NCBI RefSeq assembly: GCF_014643175.1
Contig: NZ_BMJH01000001.1
Location: 1,277,926-1,341,925 of the forward strand
Origin: Hoyosella rhizosphaerae
GTDB lineage: Bacteria; Actinomycetota; Actinomycetes; Mycobacteriales; Mycobacteriaceae
Direction of reading: 5' to 3'
Length of the DNA stretch: 64,000 nucleotides
The position numbers and the translations under genes are program-made. Below are positions 36,263-46,320 of this stretch, one piece after another (the stretch's first letter is position 1; each line of letters opens with the position of its first letter). The notes under the pieces were generated by a model. The model saw only the letters and a list, made by a program, of their open reading frames with translations. It was not told the origin of the DNA and made no database searches.

Positions 36263-38566
36263 GTGGATTCTGTTGATAACGCTGCACGGGTAACACTGAC
36301 GGCTCGGCTGACTTCATCGCATATGGACTCCAGGCGAGGAGTAGTGCGAGTTCACCCCGAGGTTCTGTCGGCGTTGAACCTGCGCGAGTGGGACGCGATC
36401 GAGTTGTTCGGAACCCGCCGCACTGCCGCGGTGGTGGCGCATGCTCACAGTGATTCTGCCCCGCGCACGATCCTTCTCGACGATGTCACCATGTCGAATG
36501 CGGGAATCCGCGAGGATGCCACGGTACTTGTTGGGCCTGTCCCAGTTCAGGGTGCCCGCAAGATTGTCCTCAGTGGTTCATCGCTCGCAATGACGTCGTT
36601 GTCGCCGAACACCCTACGTCAGGCGTTGCTCGGCAAAGTACTCACTGTCGGTGACACGGTGTCGCTGCTCCCTCGCGATTTGGGGCCCGGCACGAGCACT
36701 TCCGAGGCAACCCAAGCGCTGCGTCGAGCGATTGGCATCACCTGGACTTCAGAGCTGCTCACCGTTGTGGAAGCTGACCCGGACGGCGTTGTCAGCGTCC
36801 AACCCAACACTTCGATTACATGGCCAGGTTCGGCGACAGAGAACAAGGCCAGAGGTAGCGACCCGCTGTTCAGCCGCATCGCGCCTTCGACAACTCAGGA
36901 CAGCGCCGCCGACAGCAGGGCCACCGCCGGGGTTACGTCGCGGCCCGCAACGCGCACCGAAAACCCCACAACGCCGCCGGGTAGCAGTGAGCCCGCTCCA
37001 GCAGAGATGACCGTACCTGTTGCCGATTTGGTGGGCGTTGAATCGCAAGTGTCAAAACTCACCGACTGGTTGAGTCTCGCACTTGACGAACCTGAACTTC
37101 TCGCAACCTTAGGTGCGTCGCCTCGTTTGGGTGTCTTGGTGACAGGGCCTGCCGGAACGGGCAAAGCAACTTTTGTACGTTCGGTGTGCGCGAGCCGCAA
37201 CGTCATCGAACTCGACGGCCCCGGCACGGGCGCGTTGGAGGCAGGCAGTAGGGCCGAGACTGTATCGCAGGCCATTGATGCGGCCCGTGGCGGCGGAGTC
37301 TTGTTGATTACTGAGGTTGACGCGCTCTTGCCGTCCGAGCCTGAACCGGTGTCCAGCCTGATCTTGGGCAGGTTGCGTCGCGCAATCAATAATGACCGGG
37401 TCGTGCTCGTGGCAACTACCGCGCACCCTGATCTCACCGACGCACGGCTTCGTTCACCCGACCTGTGCGACCGCGAGATCACGATTGCGCTGCCTAATGG
37501 TGCAACGCGTCGAGCGCTACTCGGGTACTTGCTTCGCGACGTTCCATCGGACGAACTCGACCTTGAAGAGGTCTCGTTGCGCACGCCCGGGTTCGTTGCT
37601 GCTGACTTGATGTCACTGCGGCGTGAAGCAGCATTGCGCGCCGCGTCGAGGGCCTCCAAAAACGGGGGCAAAGCCGCTGTGCGCCAGGAGGACCTTATCG
37701 GCGCCTTGCAGGTGATTCGCCCGCTGTCCCGCTCTGGCACTGAGGAACTGTCGATGGGCAGCGTCACGCTTGAGGACGTCGGCGACATGGTGGAGACCAA
37801 ACAAGCGCTCACGGAGACGGTGTTGTGGCCCCTGCGGCACCCCGACACATTTGAACGGCTCGGGGTTCAGCCACCACGCGGAGTCTTGTTGTACGGACCT
37901 CCTGGTTGTGGAAAGACTTTTGTGGTCCGGGCCCTCGCAAGTTCGGGCCAACTCAGTGTTCACACCGTCAAGGGTTCAGAGTTGATGGACAAGTGGGTTG
38001 GGTCCTCCGAGAAGGCTGTTCGCGATCTCTTCCAGCGAGCGCGCAATACTGCTCCATCGCTTGTCTTTATTGACGAAATCGACGCGATGGTGCCACGGCG
38101 AGGACAGAGCACCGATTCTGGTGTAAGCGACAAAGTGGTGGCAGCGTTGCTGACGGAACTTGACGGAGCCGAGCCGCTTCGAGACGTCGTGGTGCTGGGC
38201 GCAACAAATCGCCCTGAACTCATCGACCCCGCGGTATTGCGCCCGGGTCGGCTGGAACGGTTAGTGTTTGTTCCGCCACCGGATGCCGAGGCCCGGGCCG
38301 CGATTCTGCGTGCGGCAGGAGCATCAATCCCGCTGGCAGACGATGTGAGCCTCGACGACCTCGCTGACCAACTCGATGGCTATTCGGCCGCGGACTGTGC
38401 TGCACTGTTGCGGGAATCGGCGCTTGCGGCGATGCGCAGGTCTATCGACGCCACGATCGTGACGGCGGATGACGTCGAAACTGCGCGGAAGTCGGTTCGA
38501 CCGTCACTCGACCCGGTTCAGGTGGCGGAGATCAAGGCTTTCGCCGACCGCCGCTCGAGTGACTGA
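36263..38566 (+). CDS. CDC48/VAT-type double AAA+ ATPase
   Basis: 767 aa, start GTG. The N-domain (residues about 10-180) resembles the Cdc48 N module (RRGVVRVHPEVLSALNLREWDAIEL). Then comes a Ser/Thr/Pro-rich linker (about 190-250). D1 has Walker A GPAGTGKAT near residue 295 and LLITEVDALLP where Walker B should be: the Ser/Thr after GK is Ala and the DE pair is EVD, so D1 probably binds nucleotide poorly. D2 is intact: GPPGCGKTF near residue 545, LVFIDEIDAMVPRRG near 602, and DPAVLRPGRLERLVFVPPP near 655. Family role is protein unfolding; in actinobacteria the substrate is unknown. Similar D1 changes occur, as I recall, in Rv0435c. Confidence 0.93.
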   Translation: MDSVDNAARVTLTARLTSSHMDSRRGVVRVHPEVLSALNLREWDAIELFGTRRTAAVVAHAHSDSAPRTILLDDVTMSNAGIREDATVLVGPVPVQGARKIVLSGSSLAMTSLSPNTLRQALLGKVLTVGDTVSLLPRDLGPGTSTSEATQALRRAIGITWTSELLTVVEADPDGVVSVQPNTSITWPGSATENKARGSDPLFSRIAPSTTQDSAADSRATAGVTSRPATRTENPTTPPGSSEPAPAEMTVPVADLVGVESQVSKLTDWLSLALDEPELLATLGASPRLGVLVTGPAGTGKATFVRSVCASRNVIELDGPGTGALEAGSRAETVSQAIDAARGGGVLLITEVDALLPSEPEPVSSLILGRLRRAINNDRVVLVATTAHPDLTDARLRSPDLCDREITIALPNGATRRALLGYLLRDVPSDELDLEEVSLRTPGFVAADLMSLRREAALRAASRASKNGGKAAVRQEDLIGALQVIRPLSRSGTEELSMGSVTLEDVGDMVETKQALTETVLWPLRHPDTFERLGVQPPRGVLLYGPPGCGKTFVVRALASSGQLSVHTVKGSELMDKWVGSSEKAVRDLFQRARNTAPSLVFIDEIDAMVPRRGQSTDSGVSDKVVAALLTELDGAEPLRDVVVLGATNRPELIDPAVLRPGRLERLVFVPPPDAEARAAILRAAGASIPLADDVSLDDLADQLDGYSAADCAALLRESALAAMRRSIDATIVTADDVETARKSVRPSLDPVQVAEIKAFADRRSSD

Positions 38567-38583
38567 CTTCGGGTAGGTTTGCC

Positions 38584-40008
38584 GTGATGACTTCACCCTT
38601 CCTGCGCGCTGACCCGGCTGTTGATTTCGCCCTTTCCGTAACGACCGCGTTTTTCGCCACCGCTGCGGCCTCTGTGATTTTGGTGGGTGGACTACCCGTC
38701 ACTGTGCACGCTGCGGAGTTCGCCGAACGCGGCGCACTGTTGGGATTCGGTGAACCAATCGCACTTGTGTTCGCGATGTTCGCGGCAGTGTGGTCCGCCG
38801 CCACCTTGGGGCGATCGACACAAACCTGGTCAATCGCTGCGGGATGTTTGCTGTTGGGCAGTTTCTTACTCGCATTTTTTGGGAGTTCAGGGTTTTACGG
38901 CCCGATGGATGCCGGGCCGTACCTGGCACTCCGCGCATTCACTGCTGTGTTGAGCGGGGTCGTTGTTGGTGCTGTTTTGTCGCGCGCGTGGTTTCGACCT
39001 AGCGCGGGACCAGCGGTAGCTGCGGCGGGCGGGGTGCTTACTGGGCTTTTGCTCTCCGGTACCGTCAGCGGCGCTGCTTCGGGCATCTATATCTCAGGGC
39101 AACTGCTTGCCGCCGCACCCGTTGGCACTGTGCTGATGTGGTTCGTCATGAGTTGCGGTCTCATTTCGTTGACGATGAGCATGATTCTTGATTCGCCCCT
39201 CCCTCGTGAATCGTCGCACTCCCCGAACAAGCGAACATTGGCACGAATCACAGTGGGAGCGGGTGTTCTAGCCGCATATCAGATTGTTGCGATCGCAGTG
39301 GCTGCGCAGGTATCGCAGGACTGGGGCGAATTAGCACGGTTCATCACGGCGGCGTTTGTGGTGGGGATCCTGGCTTTCGTTCTTTGGATGGTCGCCCTTG
39401 GCATGAGCCGGTGGGACGGACCGTGGGCGGCTGGTGCCTTACTGGTGATGGTGGCCTTTACTGCCGCTGCCGCTCCGGTTATCAGCCAGGTCCCTCGGAT
39501 CGGAAACACGGCGATGCTCCTACCCGTGGTTGCGGCATTGTGCGGAGGACTCGCCGTGGGTGTGCGCCTCAAGCACAGCGGCTATCACGTACTCAACGGC
39601 CTGCTCTTGCTGGCCGTCGTTCCCGTGATCGGGTTGATCGGCGGCGGTAGCGCCCTCGTCATTTTCATTCAACTTATGTTCTTGGCGACCGGGATCGGTC
39701 TGGCACTGGGTTCGGCGCTGCCCGGCGCTGGTCCGACCGCCACAGCACTCGCACTGACTGTTCCACTTGTGGCACATTCCCTGATTGCTCTGGTGTCGAC
39801 GCCCTTATTCCGCGGTGCTATTCCCTCGACAACCGTGCGCGACAGCGGCCCCCTACCGGCACTGTGGTTTCAGGTCATTCCTAACAGCGGGGGATCAATC
39901 TTCGCCGTCAGCCTCGTCGGGTTGTGCGGCGCTGGAATCTTAGGGATCGGTTACGCTACGTACCGATTCGCAGGAGACGAACCGCCCGTGGGCGCAACTG
40001 AACGCTAG
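38584..40008 (+). CDS. Polytopic membrane protein of unknown function
   Basis: 474 aa with about 12 hydrophobic segments (for example ALVFAMFAAVWSAATLG, VVAAAGGVLTGLLLSGTVSG-like stretches, AAYQIVAIAVAAQV and LALTVPLVAHSLIALV). There are no catalytic or transporter motifs I recognise, and it has a polar loop near residue 205 (DSPLPRESSHSPNKRT). The start is GTG at 38584 or ATG at 38587. A -10-like hexamer TAGGTT ends seven bases before the ATG and there is no ribosome-binding site, so a leaderless mRNA is possible. It follows the AAA ATPase by 17 bp and precedes the Mrp operon by 93 bp, without sharing their families. Confidence 0.85.
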   Translation: MMTSPFLRADPAVDFALSVTTAFFATAAASVILVGGLPVTVHAAEFAERGALLGFGEPIALVFAMFAAVWSAATLGRSTQTWSIAAGCLLLGSFLLAFFGSSGFYGPMDAGPYLALRAFTAVLSGVVVGAVLSRAWFRPSAGPAVAAAGGVLTGLLLSGTVSGAASGIYISGQLLAAAPVGTVLMWFVMSCGLISLTMSMILDSPLPRESSHSPNKRTLARITVGAGVLAAYQIVAIAVAAQVSQDWGELARFITAAFVVGILAFVLWMVALGMSRWDGPWAAGALLVMVAFTAAAAPVISQVPRIGNTAMLLPVVAALCGGLAVGVRLKHSGYHVLNGLLLLAVVPVIGLIGGGSALVIFIQLMFLATGIGLALGSALPGAGPTATALALTVPLVAHSLIALVSTPLFRGAIPSTTVRDSGPLPALWFQVIPNSGGSIFAVSLVGLCGAGILGIGYATYRFAGDEPPVGATER

Positions 40009-40101
40009 CTGTCAGCCAACACAATTAGGGATATACCCATAAGATAAGAACGCAACCCGCCCAGAGGGCTTCTGCGCCCATGACCCCGGACGGAGTAGTC
40101 C

Positions 40102-42942
40102 TTGATCGCGGTCCTTGTGGCGCACGCACTCGCAGCGCTCATCGCACCCCTTCTCGTTCGCAATCTTGGTCGGAACGCATTTTTGGTTTTGGCCGTTGTG
40201 CCATTCGCGAGTTTTTTGTGGGTGTTGGCGAACTTCACCAACTACCACCGCGTTTCGATCCCGTGGGCACCCGAGTTGGGCATGGACATCGAACTGTGGT
40301 TCGACGGCCTCACTGCGATCATGGCGTGCATCGTCTTGGGCATCGGTGCGCTCGTCCTGGTGTACTGCGCGCGTTACTTCCCGGCAAACGCAACACGACT
40401 CGGTTCATTCTCCGCTTACCTGGTCGCGTTTGCTGGTGCGATGTTCGGAATCATCACTTCCGACAACATGCTTGTGCTCTTCATCTTCTGGGAAGCGACC
40501 ACGGTTCTGTCATTCCTGCTCGTCGGGTACAAGGCGGAGAAGTTAGCAAGCCGCAAAGCTGCAACAAAAGCCCTGCTCGTCACCACTTTCGGCGGCTTGG
40601 CCATGCTCGTCGGCATCATCATGCTCGGGCAATCAACTGGCAGCTACCTGATCTCTGACCTCCTGGCTAATCCGCCACAGAGTTCGCTGGTAGACGTCGC
40701 CCTGGTTCTCATACTGGTCGGCGCCCTGAGCAAGTCGGCGATAATTCCGCTGCACTTCTGGCTTCCCGCCGCGATGGCAGCACCGACGCCAGTCAGCGCT
40801 TACTTGCACGCCGCAGCGATGGTGAAGGCCGGTGTTTTCATCGTCGCGCGCCTCTCCCCCGCATTTGCGGACGCTTCGCCATGGCGGGCTCTCATTATCT
40901 CGCTGGGTGCACTGTCCATGGTGTTGGCAGGGTGGCGGGCCTTGCGAGAGTTCGATCTCAAACTCATCCTCGCCTTCGGGACCGTCAGCCAACTCGGCTT
41001 CCTCATGATCCTTGCCGGGCTAGGAACCAGACACGCCGCGTTGGCGGCAATCGCACTTGTCGTAGCGCACGCCATGTTCAAGGGCACACTGTTTCTCGTC
41101 GTTGGCGTCATCGACCGTGTCACTGGAACGCGCGACATTCGAAAACTTTCAGGCTTGGGCAGGCGCGCCCCTGTCCTTGCCGCCGTCAGTATCCTGGCAG
41201 CGGCAAGCATGGCCGGCCTTCCCCCATTCCTTGGCTTCTACGGCAAGGAAACGGCGTTAACTGCAATCTCCGAAACAGCCGCGTTGTCGCCCACATTGGG
41301 CCTGGTGACCCTTGCCACGGTGGTTCTCGGATCAATCTTTACGGTGGCTTACAGCCTGCGCTTCATCTCGGGGGCGTTTTCGACCAAGCGTGGCATCAGC
41401 ACTAGTCCAGCAGTTGTCGAAATGAAAGCCCCCAGCGCACTGTTCCTGTTCTCACCCGCCGTGTTGTCAGTGAGCGGGCTCGTGGCCGGGTTCCTGACCG
41501 CAAACCTCGTCACGTATTCCTTGCCATACATCGATGCGTTCCCGGTTCTTGGAGAAGGCGTCGCGCCAAAGCTCGGCGGATCCGAGCTTGCACTTGCCCT
41601 CAGTGTGCTCGCCATTGCGGGCGGTGCAACGCTGTTCTTTGCTGACCCCCTAGTCACCAGGTGGCGCTCCCGCAAGCCAATTCTGGGGAACGCGGATCGC
41701 GTATACGACGCTACTTTGCGCGGAGTGGATGAGGTTTCGCAGCGGGTCACCGGCTTTACTCAGCGTGGTTCGTTACCCTTCACCCAGGCCATCATTCTGG
41801 CGACCTTGATCGGACTGCCCACACTCGCGCTGGTCCTATGGCCAAACTGGTCGCTTGTGCACGACGGCTCTGACGAGTCGGTGCTGCAGCTCGCAGTCGG
41901 GTTAATCATGGTCGCGGCCGCGATCGCAGCAACCGTGATGCGCAACCGCCTCACCGTCGTGTTGTTGATCGGTATTACGGGGTACGGGACGGCTGTGCTT
42001 TTTGGACTTCATGGCGCACCGGACCTCGCACTCACCCAGGTTGTGGTCGAAACTCTCACGCTGGTGATTTTCATCCTCTTGCTGAGAAAGCTTCCAGCGG
42101 AACCGCACGTTTCACGGATGATGGGGCATCGCCTAGTGCGCGCGGCGCTTGGCGCAGGTGCGGGAATCATGATCGTCGTCGTTGGTCTACTCGCCGTCAG
42201 CGCTCGCTCTGTGCAACCGGTGGGTGCTTACTTGCCTGATCTCGCCTACTCCGAAGGCAACGGCGCCAATGTCGTCAATGTTGTCCTCGTCGATATCCGC
42301 GCCTGGGACACTTTCGGCGAAATCAGCGTACTTCTTGTAGCCGCGACCGGTGTCGCGAGCCTCATCTTCCGCAACCGACGATTTGGCAGCGCTCCCCGAG
42401 TATCAGACGCACCCGACATGGCTGCGATGCCGTCTCGACGACACCTTCAGTACACCGAAATTGTGTGGCTCAAAGGCAGTGAGCTCAGAAATCCGCGAAA
42501 CCGGTCACTCATCCTTGAAGTCACCACACGCCTGCTCTTCCCCGTCATGATGGTGCTGTCGGTGTACTTCCTGTTCGCCGGACACAACGCACCAGGAGGT
42601 GGGTTTGCGGGCGGTCTCGTAGCTGGACTGGCGCTAGTCTTGCGATACCTAGCCGGTGGGAAGTACGAACTCGGCGAGTCAATACCAGTGGATGCCGGCA
42701 AAATCTTGGGACTAGGACTCGGGATCGCAGCGTGTGCAGCCCTCGCGTCGATGTTCTTCGGAGCTCCCGTCCTGTCGTCAGCGACGTTCTACTTTGACGT
42801 TTTCCTCTTCGGTGAAATCAAACTCGTCACAGCACTATTTTTCGATATAGGGGTGTACTTGCTTGTCATCGGACTGGTGGTGGACGTTCTGCGTAGCCTC
42901 GGTGCGCGCCTCGATTCCCGAATCGAGGTGACACAGCAATGA
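40102..42942 (+). CDS. mrpA: Mrp Na+/H+ antiporter subunit A, fused with the MrpB domain
   Basis: 946 aa. Subunit A is the large NADH-dehydrogenase-like membrane protein of the Mrp complex, which exports Na+ in exchange for protons. Residues 1 to about 650 form the proton-pumping-type core (about 14 helices; [34 protein letters not shown] is the ND5-like signature). About residues 650-760 match the MrpA C-terminal part ([29 protein letters not shown]). Residues from 809 correspond to MrpB ([24 protein letters not shown], then [22 protein letters not shown]). The start TTG has GGAG seven bases upstream. It overlaps mrpC by 4 bp. Confidence 0.95.
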   Translation: MIAVLVAHALAALIAPLLVRNLGRNAFLVLAVVPFASFLWVLANFTNYHRVSIPWAPELGMDIELWFDGLTAIMACIVLGIGALVLVYCARYFPANATRLGSFSAYLVAFAGAMFGIITSDNMLVLFIFWEATTVLSFLLVGYKAEKLASRKAATKALLVTTFGGLAMLVGIIMLGQSTGSYLISDLLANPPQSSLVDVALVLILVGALSKSAIIPLHFWLPAAMAAPTPVSAYLHAAAMVKAGVFIVARLSPAFADASPWRALIISLGALSMVLAGWRALREFDLKLILAFGTVSQLGFLMILAGLGTRHAALAAIALVVAHAMFKGTLFLVVGVIDRVTGTRDIRKLSGLGRRAPVLAAVSILAAASMAGLPPFLGFYGKETALTAISETAALSPTLGLVTLATVVLGSIFTVAYSLRFISGAFSTKRGISTSPAVVEMKAPSALFLFSPAVLSVSGLVAGFLTANLVTYSLPYIDAFPVLGEGVAPKLGGSELALALSVLAIAGGATLFFADPLVTRWRSRKPILGNADRVYDATLRGVDEVSQRVTGFTQRGSLPFTQAIILATLIGLPTLALVLWPNWSLVHDGSDESVLQLAVGLIMVAAAIAATVMRNRLTVVLLIGITGYGTAVLFGLHGAPDLALTQVVVETLTLVIFILLLRKLPAEPHVSRMMGHRLVRAALGAGAGIMIVVVGLLAVSARSVQPVGAYLPDLAYSEGNGANVVNVVLVDIRAWDTFGEISVLLVAATGVASLIFRNRRFGSAPRVSDAPDMAAMPSRRHLQYTEIVWLKGSELRNPRNRSLILEVTTRLLFPVMMVLSVYFLFAGHNAPGGGFAGGLVAGLALVLRYLAGGKYELGESIPVDAGKILGLGLGIAACAALASMFFGAPVLSSATFYFDVFLFGEIKLVTALFFDIGVYLLVIGLVVDVLRSLGARLDSRIEVTQQ

Positions 42943-43430
42943 CCACAAGTCTCGGCATGCTCATCATCATCGGTGTCCTATTCGGGTGCGGTGTCTACCT
43001 CGTGATGGAACGCAGCATCCTCAAAGCGCTCCTTGGGTTGCTCCTGATGACCAATGCCGTCAACCTGCTGATGCTCAGCATGGGAGGACTGTCCGGCGCC
43101 CCACCGGTCGTTGGTCGGGAATCTGATGTCCACACAGAGATGGCAGACCCGCTTGTTCAAGCACTAGTGCTCACCGCGATCGTGATTGGTATGGGCCTCG
43201 CCGCGTTTGTGGTCGCCTTGATCTACCGATCGTTCACTTTGAAAACTCGTGAAGAAATTGAGGATGATGACGACGACATTCAGGTCGCGCACCGCACGCG
43301 GTCTGAAGCGCCCGACTTCGAGCCATCCGCGCAAAGACAACCACAAGTTTCCGACGATCCGTTGAGCCCACCTACTGATGGTTCGGACTCTGACTTCGAC
43401 GCAACTGAACGAGGCGGTGGCAACCAGTGA
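42939..43430 (+). CDS. mrpC: Mrp antiporter subunit C
   Basis: 163 aa; typical MrpC is about 110 aa. Three NuoK-like helices: [41 protein letters not shown] and [25 protein letters not shown]. The conserved [15 protein letters not shown] is present. A long acidic cytoplasmic tail (residues about 105-163, with EDDDDD and many Ser/Pro) is extra to the core. Start and stop each overlap neighbours by 4 bp (ATGA), so it is tightly coupled in the operon. Confidence 0.95.
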   Translation: MTTSLGMLIIIGVLFGCGVYLVMERSILKALLGLLLMTNAVNLLMLSMGGLSGAPPVVGRESDVHTEMADPLVQALVLTAIVIGMGLAAFVVALIYRSFTLKTREEIEDDDDDIQVAHRTRSEAPDFEPSAQRQPQVSDDPLSPPTDGSDSDFDATERGGGNQ

Positions 43431-45088
43431 TGCCGATCGCTCTCACATCGGAACTTGCAGAATTCCTGATCCCGCTACCGGTCTTGCTGCCATTACTTGG
43501 CGCTGCAGCATCGCTGTTCTTCAGTAGGCACTACAAGGTCCAGCGCTACATCACGCTCGGGGTCCTCGGCTCAGTGTTTACGGTGTCGGCGATGTTGCTG
43601 TACATCACCGACGTGTATGGCACGCATTCGGTCCAGGTCGGCGGCTGGGGGTCGCCAATTGGAATTTCACTCGTCGCTGACCGCTTATCGGCGTTAATGC
43701 TGCTCATTTCCTCCGCAGTTTTGCTTGCGGTGCTGGTCTATGCCGTAGGCCAGGGCATTAGAGATGGAAATCTTCAGCAACCAGTGTCGATCTTCGTACC
43801 CACATATCTGGCGCTCACAGCAGGTGTGTGCAACGCATTCCTCGCCGGTGACCTGTTCAACTTGTACGTCGGATTCGAAATTCTTTTGGCATCAAGCTTC
43901 GTGCTACTCACCATCGGGGTGAGCAAAGAACGCGTCCGCGCTGGAATTACCTACGTCTTGGTGTCGATGGTCTCGTCGATCATCTTTCTGCTCGGCATCG
44001 CCTTCACCTACGCCGCAGTCGGCACGCTAAACCTCGCGCACATCGCCGTGCGGATGCAAGATGTCCCAGAAAACACCCGCATGGCGATCTTTGCGGTGCT
44101 ACTCGTTGCGTTCGGTGTCAAAGCCGCAATTTTCCCGCTGTCGGGATGGTTGCCGGACTCCTACCCCACTGCCCCAGCGCCCGTTACCGCAGTTTTTGCT
44201 GGTCTGCTCACCAAAGTCGGAATCTACGCCATCATCCGAACGCACACGTTGATCTTTCCCAGCGGGCTCCTCGATAACCTTCTCCTCATCGCAGCCCTGC
44301 TCACGATGGTGATCGGAATCTTCGGCGCCATCGCACAGTCCGACATCAAACGTCTGCTCTCCTTCACTTTGGTGAGCCACATCGGATACATGGTGTTCGG
44401 CATCGCCCTATCATCCAACCTCGGATTGTCGGGGGCGATTTACTACGCAGCTCACCACATCATTGTGCAAACGACACTATTTCTTGTGGTGGGCCTGATT
44501 GAACGACAAGCAGGGTCAGCATCGTTGCGCAGATTGGGCGGTCTCGCCAAAGCGAGTCCACTGCTCGCAATCGTGTTCATCGTGCCAGCGCTCAATCTCG
44601 GTGGAATACCACCATTTAGTGGGTTCATCGGCAAGGTGGCGCTCCTACAAGCAGGAGTAGATGACGCCGGAATCCTCGCCTGGATCCTTGTCGGCGGTGG
44701 CGTTGTGACCAGCCTGCTCACCCTGTACGTGGTGGCCCGTATCTGGACAAAGGCATTCTGGCGTGAGCGAGAAGACGCGCCCGACGGTCACCTAGTCTCG
44801 TCGCAACCGACCGTTTTCATCGAGGACTCGTTCGATGTCCCCTACGACGAACGAACCGATGTCGGACGCATGCCAACCTTCATGGTTCTTCCAACGATAG
44901 GGCTGACGGTGCTGAGTTTGACCCTGACGATCTTTGCCGGACCGTTTTTGGAATTCACAAACAGGACAGCGTTCGATTTACGTGAGCGCAGCGACTACAT
45001 CAACTCAGTGCTCGGGGAGAACCAACCACTCCTTGACGGGCCTACCACAACGATTAGCGGGACCGAGTTGGGCGGCGGTGGCCGATGA
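43427..45088 (+). CDS. mrpD: Mrp antiporter subunit D
   Basis: 553 aa. NuoN/NuoM-like membrane subunit with about 14 helices: conserved FVPTYLALTAGVCNAFLAGDLFNLYVGFEILL (the Glu after VGF is the family proton-path residue), FGVKAAIFPLSGWLPDSYPTAPAPVTAVFAGLLTKVGIYA, and SDIKRLLSFTLVSHIGYM. The C-terminus past helix 13 is a polar loop (EREDAPDGHL), then a last helix. It overlaps mrpC and mrpE by 4 bp each. Confidence 0.95.
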   Translation: MMPIALTSELAEFLIPLPVLLPLLGAAASLFFSRHYKVQRYITLGVLGSVFTVSAMLLYITDVYGTHSVQVGGWGSPIGISLVADRLSALMLLISSAVLLAVLVYAVGQGIRDGNLQQPVSIFVPTYLALTAGVCNAFLAGDLFNLYVGFEILLASSFVLLTIGVSKERVRAGITYVLVSMVSSIIFLLGIAFTYAAVGTLNLAHIAVRMQDVPENTRMAIFAVLLVAFGVKAAIFPLSGWLPDSYPTAPAPVTAVFAGLLTKVGIYAIIRTHTLIFPSGLLDNLLLIAALLTMVIGIFGAIAQSDIKRLLSFTLVSHIGYMVFGIALSSNLGLSGAIYYAAHHIIVQTTLFLVVGLIERQAGSASLRRLGGLAKASPLLAIVFIVPALNLGGIPPFSGFIGKVALLQAGVDDAGILAWILVGGGVVTSLLTLYVVARIWTKAFWREREDAPDGHLVSSQPTVFIEDSFDVPYDERTDVGRMPTFMVLPTIGLTVLSLTLTIFAGPFLEFTNRTAFDLRERSDYINSVLGENQPLLDGPTTTISGTELGGGGR

Positions 45089-45678
45089 ACAGCCCATCAG
45101 CGTTTCGCAGAGTCCGGTCGCGAATGTTCGGTGTCCTCGCCCTGGCGACAGTTTGGGTGCTGTTATGGGGCACCTTATCGATCGGAAACGTACTGTCGGG
45201 AATCGCCGTCGGCCTCGCTGTGGTCTTGCTGTTTCCACTGCCCCGCATCCCCATTCGTGGCCGCTTCCACCTCACATCATTTATTGCACTGAACTTCGTC
45301 ATCGCTACGATGCTGGTCCGAGCCACACTTCAGGTCACGTGGATCACCCTGCGCCCAGGCCCACCACCGAAGTGCGCCATCCTCAAAAGACGACTTAGCG
45401 TGCAATCCGACATTGTGCTCACCCTGATTGTCGACGCATTAAGTCTCATTCCGGGAAGCCTGGTCCTTCAAGTCGACAAGGTGCAACGAGTGGTGTTTAT
45501 TCACGTCCTTGATGTCTCTGACAAACGCGCGATCGCTGACTTTCACCGCAACACAGACCAGCTTGAACGCTGGTTCATCCGCGCGTTCGAACGACCAGAG
45601 GATTGGCAGAACCGTTCAGTTGCCGACGCTGATTCTCCGACATCACCAGAAGGCAGACAGGGAGGCGACAACTCGTGA
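45085..45678 (+). CDS. mrpE: Mrp antiporter subunit E
   Basis: 197 aa. MrpE is a small membrane subunit required for complex assembly. Helices occupy residues 15-50 (FGVLALATVWVLLWGTLSIGN, GIAVGLAVVLLF) and 65-85 (FIALNFVIATMLVRATLQV). The soluble tail contains the family motif TLIVDALSLIPGSLVLQVDK. The 20 C-terminal residues are an extra Ser/Asp/Gly-rich tail. It overlaps mrpD and mrpF by 4 bp. Confidence 0.93.
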   Translation: MNSPSAFRRVRSRMFGVLALATVWVLLWGTLSIGNVLSGIAVGLAVVLLFPLPRIPIRGRFHLTSFIALNFVIATMLVRATLQVTWITLRPGPPPKCAILKRRLSVQSDIVLTLIVDALSLIPGSLVLQVDKVQRVVFIHVLDVSDKRAIADFHRNTDQLERWFIRAFERPEDWQNRSVADADSPTSPEGRQGGDNS

Positions 45679-45953
45679 CCACTGTTTTCGTGATTTGTGC
45701 GGTAGCGCTAGTGCTTGCCGCCGCCATTACCAGTTTTCGACTGGTGCGCGGTCCGAACAGCCTCGACAGGCTCGTTGCAGTCGATATGCTCGTCGCGCTC
45801 AGCGTGTGCGGACTCGCAGTGTGGACGGCATTCACCCGCGATACCACTCTCATTTCGGCGATCGTGGCACTCACCTTGCTCGGTTTTATCGGCTCGATCG
45901 CGATCACAAGGTACCGGGTGCCAGACACGACAGTAGAAGAAGAACCGACATGA
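45675..45953 (+). CDS. mrpF: Mrp antiporter subunit F
   Basis: 92 aa with three helices, normal for MrpF: TVFVICAVALVLAAAITSFRLVRGPNSLDRLVAVDMLV carries the family RGP-x-DR motif, followed by ALSVCGLAVWTAF and IVALTLLGFIGSIAITRYR. It overlaps mrpE by 4 bp and mrpG by 4 bp (ATGA at 45950). Confidence 0.94.
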   Translation: MTTVFVICAVALVLAAAITSFRLVRGPNSLDRLVAVDMLVALSVCGLAVWTAFTRDTTLISAIVALTLLGFIGSIAITRYRVPDTTVEEEPT

Positions 45954-46300
45954 CAAACCTATTTGAGGTCGCCGCTGACGTTGTAGTGGCGGTTCTACTG
46001 CTAGCAGGTTCGTTCCTCGCACTTGTGGCCGCGATTGGCGTTGTTCGTTTCCCCGATACGCTCACTCGGATGCACGCGGCGACCAAGCCCCAAATACTGA
46101 GTTTGATCCTCACCCTTACCGCTGCCGGGATCACGGTGTGGGGTTCTGTCGACATCGGGATGATTGTGCTCGCGATTCTCTTCGCTTGTCTCACCGTCCC
46201 TGTGGTTGCACACAGGGTCGGCCGCCTCGCCCACCGCGAAGGCTTGTTCAGGGAAGACCTGACGACGATCAATCAGATGGAACCAAACCGCGACGACTAA
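45950..46300 (+). CDS. mrpG: Mrp antiporter subunit G
   Basis: 116 aa. Starts at the ATG at 45950, four bases inside mrpF; the longer open frame starting at 45509 runs through mrpE and mrpF in another frame and is not the gene. Three helices: VVVAVLLLAGSFLALVAAIGVVRFPDTLTRMHAATKPQ holds the family motif RFPD-x-TRMHAATK, then LSLILTLTAAGITVW and IGMIVLAILFACLTVPVVAH. It completes the A(B)CDEFG set and ends the operon, 20 bp before the convergent ybdK gene. Confidence 0.95.
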   Translation: MTNLFEVAADVVVAVLLLAGSFLALVAAIGVVRFPDTLTRMHAATKPQILSLILTLTAAGITVWGSVDIGMIVLAILFACLTVPVVAHRVGRLAHREGLFREDLTTINQMEPNRDD

Positions 46301-46320
46301 GTGGGCATAACGAGCGGGTG

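Noticed and set aside
36895-37848. 317-aa minus-strand ORF opposite the AAA ATPase
   Set aside because: Ser/Arg-rich antisense shadow of a real gene. The plus-strand frame has all AAA motifs.
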